39,320 nt of DNA. Origin: Desulfobulbaceae bacterium. GTDB taxonomy: Bacteria; Desulfobacterota; Desulfobulbia; Desulfobulbales; Desulfocapsaceae. Below, piece after piece: positions 1 through 6,215 of this stretch. The stretch spans positions 1 to 39,320 of the forward strand of contig WBUQ01000025.1 in assembly GCA_008933635.1 (NCBI GenBank). Direction: 5' to 3'. Under the pieces are notes generated by a model, which saw only the letters and a program-made list of their open reading frames with translations, had not been told where the DNA came from and searched no databases. Position 1 is the first letter of the stretch. Each line of letters begins with the position of its first letter. Position numbers and translations under genes: made by a program.

Positions 1-228
1 GCCCCCGACCTGGACTATGCCGGGCGGCTGGAGTTGCTGACCGCAAGCGGCATTGCCCTGTGGGACGTCATCGGCAACTGCCGGCGTCCAGGCAGCCTCG
101 ACAGCGATATCGAACCGGAATCGGTGGCGGTCAACGATTTTGCCCGCTTCCTTGCCGCCCACGCCGGCATGCCCTACGAAGAGAAACTGGCCCGCTGGCA
201 TGCCGTCCTGGCGGAACTGCTCCGCTGA
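1..228 (+). CDS. DNA-deoxyinosine (hypoxanthine) glycosylase-like protein, 3' part, apparently internally deleted
   Basis: The frame is open from base 1, so the 5' end lies outside the window. The translation contains GIALWDVIGNC, RPGSLDSDI and NDFARFLAAH, which match the middle of uracil-DNA glycosylase-superfamily hypoxanthine-DNA glycosylases. These enzymes excise deaminated bases in the cytosol. In that family about 40-45 residues normally follow NDF..FL..H, including an FFNG-type strand and the LPSTSPA-type active-site loop, before the C-terminal helix. Here FLAAH runs straight into AGMPYEEKLARWHAVL, which resembles the segment after the missing loop. This points to an in-frame deletion that would remove catalytic residues, so the product is probably inactive. 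The family match is from memory of the motifs. The next gene is convergent, 83 bases away. Confidence 0.6.
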   Translation, partial: APDLDYAGRLELLTASGIALWDVIGNCRRPGSLDSDIEPESVAVNDFARFLAAHAGMPYEEKLARWHAVLAELLR

Positions 229-311
229 GCAGCGCCAGCTGAAATCAAGGGGATATGGGCCCGGAAAGTCCGCTTTCTACCGCCATGGCTCACAGGTGCT
301 GTCCTGAGAGG

Positions 312-1493
312 TTACAGCGCTGCCTCATAAATGGCCGCGACATCTGCATCTTTCAGTTTCGTGGGATTGGTCAGACCGCACGCATCCTTCTGGGCGTTGC
401 CGGTCATGATGGCGATATCCTCCTTTCTGACATTCTTGCCATAGCGTTTGCCAAGTTCGATCAGGCCGGCAGGGATGCCGATGTCCTTGGACAGCTGTTT
501 GATGGCGTCCAGACATTTCTCGGCGGCGGCGCGGGCCGAGAGGCCGGAGACATTCTCGCCGAGAAACCTGGCCATATCGACATAGCGTTCGAGTTTGGCG
601 TTCAAATTGGCACGCTGCACATGCGGCAGCAGGATGGCGTTACACTCACCGTGGGGAAGATCGTAAAAGCCGCCCAGCTGGTGCGCCATTGCATGAACAT
701 GACCAAGACTGGCATTATTGAAGGCCATACCAGCCAGATACTGGGCATGACACATGCCGTCCCGCGCCTCAAGGTCCGTACCGTTGGCGACAGCCTTGCG
801 CAGGTATTTGGCTATCAGCTCGATAGCCTTCTGGGCGCAGGCGTCGGTCATAGGCGTGGCGATGGTGGAGACGTAGGCCTCGACGGCGTGGGTCAGGGCG
901 TCCATGCCGGTAGCTGCCGTCAAGGCCGGAGGCATGCCGACCATCAGCAGCGGGTCGTCAATGGCGATGCCAGGGGTAACCCGCCAGTCGACGATGGCCA
1001 TCTTCACCTTCCGGGAGGTGTCGGTAATGATACAGAAGCGTGTCATTTCCGAGGCGGTGCCGGCCGTGGTGTTGACGGCGAGATAGGGCGGCATCGGCTT
1101 GGAGGATCTATCCACGCCCTCAAAGTCGTGGATTTTGCCGCCATTGGCGACGACAAGGCCTATGCCCTTGCCGCAGTCGTGAGAACTTCCGCCACCTAAA
1201 GAGATAAGGGAATCACATTTTCTCGATTTGTACACCTCAACCCCGGTGTGAACGTTATGATCGGTCGGGTTGGGGATGGTTTCATCATACACCTCGTATT
1301 TCATCTTAGCGGCGTCAAGCAGATCAGTGATCTGCTTGGTGATGCCGCAGCCAGTTATACCCTTGTCGGTGACAATCAGAGGTTTTTTTCCTCCGAGTGC
1401 TTTGATCTTGTCAGGTATCAGTTTTGACGCGCCGATACCGATAAGTGTGACACTTGGAATAAAAAAGCCATATACCATTTCTTGAGTTGCCAT
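312..1493 (-). CDS. Iron-containing alcohol dehydrogenase
   Basis: The 393-residue product has the usual length for group III iron-dependent alcohol dehydrogenases (the FucO / YiaY / Bacillus Mdh-like family). These are cytosolic NAD(P)-dependent enzymes interconverting primary alcohols or diols and aldehydes. The NAD-binding GGGS motif is at residues 100-103. The metal ligands are all recognisable: Asp198 and His202 in MDALTHA, His267 in the VHAMAH segment and His281 in LPHGE. The start at 1493 is preceded by AGAGGGATATT, a good ribosome site. The gene reads leftwards, convergent with the glycosylase-like fragment, and lies downstream of a long intergenic region that may hold its promoter. 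The exact substrate cannot be told from sequence; ethanol, methanol or propanediol are all possible. Confidence 0.93.
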   Translation of the reverse strand: MATQEMVYGFFIPSVTLIGIGASKLIPDKIKALGGKKPLIVTDKGITGCGITKQITDLLDAAKMKYEVYDETIPNPTDHNVHTGVEVYKSRKCDSLISLGGGSSHDCGKGIGLVVANGGKIHDFEGVDRSSKPMPPYLAVNTTAGTASEMTRFCIITDTSRKVKMAIVDWRVTPGIAIDDPLLMVGMPPALTAATGMDALTHAVEAYVSTIATPMTDACAQKAIELIAKYLRKAVANGTDLEARDGMCHAQYLAGMAFNNASLGHVHAMAHQLGGFYDLPHGECNAILLPHVQRANLNAKLERYVDMARFLGENVSGLSARAAAEKCLDAIKQLSKDIGIPAGLIELGKRYGKNVRKEDIAIMTGNAQKDACGLTNPTKLKDADVAAIYEAAL

Positions 1494-1868
1494 AATATCC
1501 CTCTCTATTGATCAGATTATTGCGGGGTGCGTGGCGGTCATGCAACACGATGTGTCATGCCGCTCAACGGGTGTCTCTCTGGGGATATATGCAGCTTTCC
1601 TGTCAACCTTTGGTTCTCTGTAACAGAATGAGGTATCACCTCCTTATGAACCTGGCTCAGGATTGCGCAGGAAAGAGGTAGTGCCGCTTCGACCGGGAAC
1701 TACCCGGAATTGAGAGGTGGTCTTCTAAGATGAGGCGCTCCTGAAATGCGACTGCGCTCAGATAGCGATGGCTGCAGAAAGGGAGAGCGGCAGGTTAGAG
1801 AATATCTCTCGTTTCCAATAGATACCCCCTGTCAGTGCTCAGAGATCAGGCAATTATCCCGGTAATCT
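1494..1868. other. Intergenic region upstream of the alcohol dehydrogenase
   Basis: About 375 bases without a convincing gene on either strand. G+C is lower than in most of the window. On the minus strand it would be the leader of the alcohol dehydrogenase. A TTGACA is visible there (plus-strand TGTCAA near 1600) but has no -10 box at 16-18 bases. A perfect Shine-Dalgarno string (AAGGAGGTGAT, minus strand, about 1636-1646) has no start codon at a usable distance. The 28-base rRNA-like string listed separately lies inside this stretch. Confidence 0.5.
1635..1662 (+). other. 28-base string resembling joined 16S rRNA 3' and 5' ends
   Basis: Bases 1635-1646 read ATCACCTCCTTA, identical to the conserved 3' tail of 16S rRNA including the anti-Shine-Dalgarno. 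Bases 1647-1662 read TGAACCTGGCTCAGGA, which differs at one position from the conserved 16S 5' segment TGATCCTGGCTCAGGA. Flanking bases do not continue the rRNA match on either side. It is not an rRNA gene. It may be chance or the trace of an unusual event. Confidence 0.4.
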
Positions 1869-1994
1869 CTACTGAAACAATGTAGAGCAATTGTGTTCGA
1901 AAGCAAGGGCGGGAGGCCAGCTTTCTGGAGGGCTTCCGGTCTTACCGGGGCAGGGTGGAACAGGAGTATAGGTGATGGTGTCGGTTGCGTTCAT
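1869..1994 (-). CDS. Candidate 41-residue proline-rich small protein
   Basis: An ATG at 1994 (minus strand) follows AAGGAGGATATC, a near-perfect Shine-Dalgarno at good spacing. The frame runs 41 codons to TAG. The peptide begins MNATDTITYTPVPPC, has PP pairs at about residues 13-14, 22-23 and 27-28, two Cys (15 and 36), and ends STLFQ. There is no membrane segment or signal peptide. I do not recognise a family. It is co-directional with the alcohol dehydrogenase downstream and the receiver gene upstream. The ribosome site is the main evidence; codon use cannot be judged at this length. It could instead be non-coding. Confidence 0.35.
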   Translation of the reverse strand: MNATDTITYTPVPPCPGKTGSPPESWPPALAFEHNCSTLFQ

Positions 1995-2115
1995 GATATC
2001 CTCCTTTCAGGTTGATTCTGGTTCTGAAAGAAAGGTTTACATCTTTAAGCCAAACGTAATGGCCAGCTGTGAGCCCCAACATGCCGGTTTCACAAGTCAG
2101 CATATCTCCTCTGGT

Positions 2116-2159
2116 GCCAAACCGGGCCTAAGCCCAATCAGCACCTGCACCGGTTTGGC
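2116..2159. repeat. 10-bp perfect inverted repeat with 24-base loop
   Basis: GCCAAACCGG (2116-2125) pairs perfectly with CCGGTTTGGC (2150-2159). An alternative inner hairpin, GGGC-CTAA-GCCC, sits at 2124-2135 and competes with the left arm. On the minus strand the structure lies between the end of the receiver gene and the candidate small ORF at 1869-1994. It could be a terminator without a U-tract, an RNA regulatory structure or a protein-binding dyad. No known riboswitch consensus is recognised. Confidence 0.55.
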
Positions 2160-2167
2160 CCTCCCAC

Positions 2168-2188
2168 TGAGGCTTCTCTTTCGCCTCA
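2168..2188 (-). terminator. Possible hairpin terminator of the receiver gene
   Basis: TGAGGC and GCCTCA form a 6-bp stem around a 9-base loop, about 30 bases beyond the stop codon of the minus-strand receiver gene. There is no U-tract after it, so termination is uncertain. Together with the neighbouring 10-bp inverted repeat it makes a structured 3' region. Confidence 0.3.
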
Positions 2189-2217
2189 CAACTCCCCGTA
2201 GACTCGCTTACTTGTCA

Positions 2218-2745
2218 TTATTCCGCTGGAATCACTGCATCCGGTCCCTGCTCAAACAATTCGTCAATCTTCGCCGCAAGCTTTTTTGCGGTGAACGGTT
2301 TGTTTATCAGATGCAGCTTTCTCTCAGCCAGCTCCTTGCCGGCAATGACGTTGTCGCTGTATCCTGACATAAAAAGGCACTTTATTCTTGGATGGAGTGT
2401 GATCACCTTGTCGGCCAGCTCAAGACCATTCATTTCCGGCATGATCACATCGGAGAGCAGCAATTCGAGGGTACTGGGGTGTTCGCTGGCGATGCTCAGG
2501 GCTTTGCCGGGGCTGCTGGCCGACAACACGGTGTAGCCCAGGTTCTGGAGCATATGTTCGGTCATCTTGAGGATTGCCTCATCATCTTCAACAATGAGCA
2601 CGGTCTGACCGCGCCCATCACTGGATACGGCAGCGAGACGCTGAGCCGCCGCATCGCTGGATAATTCTTTTCCACCCGCTGCCGCCGCTGCGGGAATTTT
2701 TTTCCCTGTCACATTCTCTTGGCCGGTATCACAAGGAAAAGACAT
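2218..2745 (-). CDS. Orphan response-regulator receiver protein with hybrid-kinase-like linker
   Basis: The 175-residue protein has an Ala-rich, low-complexity N-terminus (about residues 1-46) followed by one receiver domain (about 48-168). The acidic pocket is Glu53-Asp54-Asp55, the phospho-acceptor is Asp99 in LLSDVIMP, and Lys149 is in INKPF. There is no DNA-binding or enzymatic output domain. The domain most resembles the C-terminal receivers of PAS hybrid kinases (MNGLELADKV, CLFMSGYSD), and the linker also looks like theirs, so it may derive from a hybrid kinase that lost its kinase part. The ATG at 2745 has AAGGAG upstream. It probably acts as a phosphate sink or single-domain signalling partner; the cognate kinase is not evident. 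Confidence 0.85.
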   Translation of the reverse strand: MSFPCDTGQENVTGKKIPAAAAAGGKELSSDAAAQRLAAVSSDGRGQTVLIVEDDEAILKMTEHMLQNLGYTVLSASSPGKALSIASEHPSTLELLLSDVIMPEMNGLELADKVITLHPRIKCLFMSGYSDNVIAGKELAERKLHLINKPFTAKKLAAKIDELFEQGPDAVIPAE

Positions 2746-2854
2746 TCAAATTCTTCTCCTTACATATCGGGCAGATAGGATCATTTTCTCTGCTTATGCA
2801 CACCTGGCAGCCCCATTGCAAACCACCGGCTCCAACCGATATACACCGTTCCAC
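2729..2854 (-). CDS. Candidate 41-residue Cys-rich micro-protein overlapping the receiver start
   Basis: A GTG-initiated frame (start 2854) encodes 41 residues with CQVC and CPIC separated by ten residues, plus one earlier Cys. This spacing is typical of a small zinc ribbon. The frame ends 17 bases inside the receiver gene in another frame, and its KE codons after CPIC carry the AAGGAG of the receiver's ribosome site. That would couple the two translations. Its own ribosome site (AGGAAAATAACA) is weak. I cannot name a family, and a fortuitous frame remains possible. Confidence 0.35.
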   Translation of the reverse strand: MERCISVGAGGLQWGCQVCISRENDPICPICKEKNLNVFSL

Positions 2855-2887
2855 TGTTATTTTCCTATTCAGACTGCGAGGTGAACA

Positions 2888-3388
2888 ATGCTGACCAAGA
2901 ACGTCTCGACCACCCCCGTTATCGCAATGTTTCTGATCCTATCCGCTACCGGAGTCCTCCTCATGCTGCACGCCGGCGGCAACGGCACTAAAGCTATCCA
3001 TGAATGGCTGGGGGTGGCCTTCATCCTCTTCGGCGTCCTCCATGCGCTTGCAAACTGGAATCTGACCAGGCGCTATCTTCGCGGATTGAAGGGGGGCATC
3101 ATCGCGACGGCGGTCATCGCCTCCCTCGGTCTCACCGGCATCGATTCCAGAGATTCCCCTGCCCCTCCCATCAAAGCCCTTCTCTCGACGGTCCACCATG
3201 CACCGCTGAACAACGTCGCAGCACTCTACGGCAGATCGCCTGACGTTCTCGCCGGCCAGCTGCAGGATAATGGGTACACCGTCGCCGGCCCCGATCGGTC
3301 GCTGGAAGAAATTGCACGTGACAACGGCACCGATCCGGATAGGCTCCTGGCGGTGCTTTCCCCGAGGACCGAAACGGGCAGGCATTGA
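2888..3388 (+). CDS. DUF4405-type membrane cytochrome-like protein with C-terminal extension
   Basis: The 166-residue protein starts with two membrane helices (about residues 9-29 and 40-57). It holds HEWLG (His38) and LHALANWN (His52), plus His28, the histidine pattern of DUF4405 flavinylation-associated cytochrome domains. A third short hydrophobic stretch (about 70-85) precedes a soluble C-terminal part (about 100-160) with LNNVAALYG and LEEIARDNGTDPDRLLAVL, which resembles the small helical unit often following DUF4405. It is likely a b-heme electron-transfer membrane protein; heme binding is inferred from the family. GAGGTGA precedes the ATG. It stands alone on the plus strand, divergent from the receiver gene. 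Confidence 0.8.
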   Translation: MLTKNVSTTPVIAMFLILSATGVLLMLHAGGNGTKAIHEWLGVAFILFGVLHALANWNLTRRYLRGLKGGIIATAVIASLGLTGIDSRDSPAPPIKALLSTVHHAPLNNVAALYGRSPDVLAGQLQDNGYTVAGPDRSLEEIARDNGTDPDRLLAVLSPRTETGRH

Positions 3389-3395
3389 CAATGCC
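3381..3395. promoter_or_regulatory. 15-base perfect dyad (possible operator)
   Basis: GGCATTGACAATGCC is a perfect palindrome with 7-bp arms and one central base. It overlaps the stop codon of the DUF4405 gene and contains a TTGACA hexamer. No good -10 box follows at 16-18 bases, so a promoter is not established. It lies 119 bases before the efflux operon and could be an operator for it. Confidence 0.3.
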
Positions 3396-3513
3396 GGCCG
3401 CACCGAGCAAAAAATCATGGGAAAATACCTCAAATGCGGATTAACTGGGGAGATCTGCATCATCAGAGGCCATAGGAGCGGGGCACCGTTGCTTTTTAAA
3501 AGGTAATATATTG

Positions 3514-5007
3514 ATGTCATTCAGAATACAGCGTTGTCTCCTCCCCATTGCCCTGCTGCTGCTCGCGGCCTGCGCCCCTGTCGGGCCCGACTACAGGCCG
3601 CCTGCCACCGTCATGCCGGGCACCTGGGCCGGCGACCGTGGCCAGACCGCCACCGGCCTGGCTGACAGCGCCGAACGTTGGTGGGGGCTGTTCGACGACC
3701 CCGTCCTCACCGCTCTCGTCGAGCGGGCCCTGGAAGCAAACCACGACCTGCGCATCGCCACCAGCCGGATTACCGCCGCCCGGGCCAGGCTGCGACTGAC
3801 CTCCGCCGCCGCCAACCCGACCATCGATGCCGGCGCCGGGTACAGCCGTTCCCGCCGCAGCGAGAACACCGGCGGCAATGGCGGCGGCGCCAGCAGCAAC
3901 GGCAGCCAGGACCTGTTCGAGGCCGGCTTCGACGCCGACTGGGAGATCGACCTGTTCGGCGGCCAGCGCCGCGCCGTCGAATCGGCAGCGGCCACCCTCT
4001 CCGCCACCGAGGAGGACCGCCGCGATGTCCTGGTCACCCTCGAGGCCGAGGTGGCCCGCAGCTATTTCGACCTGACCGGCAACCGGCGACTGCTGGCAAC
4101 CGCCCGGGACACCATGGACGCCCAGGAGAAGACCCTGAGCGTGGTCGACGGCCGGCTGCGGCTCGGGCTGGCCTCCGGTCTCGAATCCTCCCAGGCGAAG
4201 ACCCAGGTATCGCTGATCGCCGCCCGGATCCCCGACCTCGAGCAGCAGATCGCCGCCAACATCAACCAGCTGGCCCTGCTGCTCGACCTGCCGCCGGCCG
4301 CAATGGCCCGGCGCCTTGACGTCTCCGCCCCGTCGTTCCGGCTGCCGGCGACCCTGCCTGCCGGCCTGCCTTCCGACCTGCTCCGCCGCCGGCCGGACAT
4401 CCGTCGGGCCGAGCGGACGCTGGCGGCCGCCACCGCCGAGGTCGGGGTTGCCACCGCCGACCTCTTCCCCCGCTTCTCGCTGGCGGCCCTGGCCGGCCTG
4501 CAGAGCGCCAGCCTCTCCGATCTGGTCAGCTCGGGCAGCCGCTACTGGTCGATCGGCCCGTCCTTCAGCCTGCCCCTGTTCGATCGCGGCAGGCTCTACG
4601 CCGCCCTGGACATCACCGAAGCGGAGCTGGCGGAGATGCTGGCGAGCTACGAGAAGACCGTGCTGGCCGCCCTGGTCGAAACCGAAACGGCCCTTGTCCA
4701 CTACAGCCGCGAGCAGGAGCGCCGCGACCGGCTTGCCGAGGCGGTCGCCACCGCCCGCCAGGCGGCGGTCTTCAACGAGGGCCTGTACGCCGCCGGCCTG
4801 GCCGACCTCACCGACGTGCTGGACAGCCAGCGCACCCTCCTCGCCGCCGAGGACCAGCTGATCGACAGCGAGCGGCAGCTTGCGCAGAACGTCGTCGCCC
4901 TCTACAAGGCCCTGGGCGGCGGCTGGGAGATCAGCGGACCGGCAGCAGCAGCCGCCGCCGCAGACGGCAAAAAACCACATACCGAGACCACCGGGATATC
5001 CCCATGA
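3514..5007 (+). CDS. RND efflux outer-membrane lipoprotein (NodT/OprM family)
   Basis: The 497-residue protein is the TolC-like outer-membrane channel of a tripartite pump. The signal peptide ends in a lipobox LAAC with Cys20. Family motifs follow: VGPDYRPP, WWGLFDDP with LVERALEANHDLRIA, the repeated ARA-rich helices, and LLRRRPDIRRAERTLAAATAEVG (shown in parts). Length is typical. The ATG at 3514 is chosen; an in-frame TTG at 3511 is also possible, with AAAAGG just upstream. The stop overlaps the adaptor start (ATGA). G+C jumps sharply at this gene relative to the first 3.4 kb. The gene order outer-membrane factor, adaptor, permease forms one operon, and no regulator gene is adjacent. Substrates cannot be inferred. 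Confidence 0.93.
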   Translation: MSFRIQRCLLPIALLLLAACAPVGPDYRPPATVMPGTWAGDRGQTATGLADSAERWWGLFDDPVLTALVERALEANHDLRIATSRITAARARLRLTSAAANPTIDAGAGYSRSRRSENTGGNGGGASSNGSQDLFEAGFDADWEIDLFGGQRRAVESAAATLSATEEDRRDVLVTLEAEVARSYFDLTGNRRLLATARDTMDAQEKTLSVVDGRLRLGLASGLESSQAKTQVSLIAARIPDLEQQIAANINQLALLLDLPPAAMARRLDVSAPSFRLPATLPAGLPSDLLRRRPDIRRAERTLAAATAEVGVATADLFPRFSLAALAGLQSASLSDLVSSGSRYWSIGPSFSLPLFDRGRLYAALDITEAELAEMLASYEKTVLAALVETETALVHYSREQERRDRLAEAVATARQAAVFNEGLYAAGLADLTDVLDSQRTLLAAEDQLIDSERQLAQNVVALYKALGGGWEISGPAAAAAAADGKKPHTETTGISP

Positions 5008-6215
5008 CGCCCATACCCCCTGCACCTTTTCACCGACGATCGTTCCCGATCCGCTGCCGCCATCTTTTCCCGCTGATCGCGGTCACCGTCCTGCTGCTGG
5101 CCGGCTGTTCCGGCGGCGACCAGAAGGGGAAGAACGGCCCCTCCGGCCGCAAGCCGGCAACCACGGTGACCACCGCTCTCTGCGTCGCCAGGGACGTGCC
5201 GGTCGGCATCGAGGCCACCGGCCGGGTCGAGGCCTCGGCCTCGGCGGAGATCAGGTCGCAGGTCGGCGGCATCCTCGAGACCGTCCACTTCACCGAAGGC
5301 GCGCCGGTGCGGCGGGGGGAGATCCTCTTCACCATCGATCCCCGTCCGTACCAGGCGCAGGTCAAGGCCAGGGAGGCCGCGCTGGCCAGGAACCAGGCCG
5401 AGCTGGCCAACGCCGAGATGGAACTGCAGCGCTACCGCCCTGCCGCCGGCAAGGGATTCGTCTCCCAGGCCCAGGCCGACCAGGCGGCCACCCGGGTCGC
5501 CAGCCTGAAGGCCACCGTCCGGGCCGACGACGCCGCTCTCGAGAGCGCCCGCCTCGACCTGCAGAACTGCAGCCTGAAGGCGCCGTTTGACGGGCTGGCC
5601 GGCGAGATCGCCAGCGATGCCGGCAATCTGGTGAAAGCCAACGCCGACTCCCCGCTGGTGACGATCAACCGCATCGCCCCGGTCGACGTCGCCTTCGACA
5701 TCGCCGGCGAACGGCTGGCCGAGGTGCGGCGGGCCATGGCCGGCAAGCGCCTCGCCGTCTCCGCAGCCATACCCGGCAACGGCAGGATGAGCGTCGACGG
5801 CCGGCTGACGTTCATCGACAACGGCATCGATCCGGCCACCGGCACCATCCGCCTGAAGGCCGAATTCGCCAATGCCGGCCGGGAACTGTGGCCCGGCCAG
5901 CTGACCGCCGTCACCCTGCTGCTCGGCAGCCGCAAGGGCGCCCTGGTGATCCCCAGCCAGGCGGTGCAGATCGGCCAGGACGACTCCCATGTCTTTGTCG
6001 TCAGGGATGACGACACGGTCGAGTACCGCCGGGTCGTCACCGGCATCGCAGCCGGCGGGGAGACGGTGATCGAAGGGGGCCTGGCAGCCGGCGAGCGGGT
6101 GGTGACCGACGGCCACCTGCAGCTGGTCGACGGCGGCGCGATCGAGGATCGCGGGCCCAAACCGGAAGCAGGCAAAACCATGGAAAAACCAGCAGCCAAG
6201 GAAGGCGGCAGATGA
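5004..6215 (+). CDS. RND efflux periplasmic adaptor (membrane fusion protein, lipoprotein)
   Basis: The 403-residue protein is an AcrA/MdtA-type adaptor linking permease and channel. A signal sequence ends in LLAGC (Cys35). The lipoyl half-motifs are GRVEASASAEIRSQVGG-ILETVHFTEGAPVRRGEILFTIDP (shown in two parts) and LKAPFDGLAGEIASDAGNLV, flanking a coiled-coil hairpin (about residues 115-185). Beta-barrel and membrane-proximal parts follow (about 215-380). The C-terminus is a charged Lys/Glu tail. The ATG overlaps the channel gene's stop by 4 bases, and the gene's own stop overlaps the permease start, indicating strong translational coupling. Confidence 0.93.
   Translation: MTPIPPAPFHRRSFPIRCRHLFPLIAVTVLLLAGCSGGDQKGKNGPSGRKPATTVTTALCVARDVPVGIEATGRVEASASAEIRSQVGGILETVHFTEGAPVRRGEILFTIDPRPYQAQVKAREAALARNQAELANAEMELQRYRPAAGKGFVSQAQADQAATRVASLKATVRADDAALESARLDLQNCSLKAPFDGLAGEIASDAGNLVKANADSPLVTINRIAPVDVAFDIAGERLAEVRRAMAGKRLAVSAAIPGNGRMSVDGRLTFIDNGIDPATGTIRLKAEFANAGRELWPGQLTAVTLLLGSRKGALVIPSQAVQIGQDDSHVFVVRDDDTVEYRRVVTGIAAGGETVIEGGLAAGERVVTDGHLQLVDGGAIEDRGPKPEAGKTMEKPAAKEGGR

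Noticed and set aside
255-1199. Plus-strand frame opposite the alcohol dehydrogenase
   Set aside because: Antisense shadow of a gene with all metal ligands present; translation is Gly/His-rich without domain features.
1630-1650. Perfect Shine-Dalgarno (minus strand) as evidence for another small gene
   Set aside because: No ATG, GTG or TTG lies at a usable distance and the frames close within a few codons.
2100-2200. Cyclic-di-GMP or other known riboswitch in the structured region
   Set aside because: The stems do not carry the conserved loops of the GEMM-type or cobalamin riboswitches that I could compare by eye.
1972-2367. Plus-strand 131-codon frame in the left intergenic region
   Set aside because: It runs into the receiver gene antisense, has no domain-like pattern, and covers the inverted repeats; the minus-strand small ORF has the stronger ribosome site.
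3385-3413. TTGACA as the -35 box of the efflux operon
   Set aside because: No acceptable -10 box follows at 16-18 bases; kept only as part of the palindrome.
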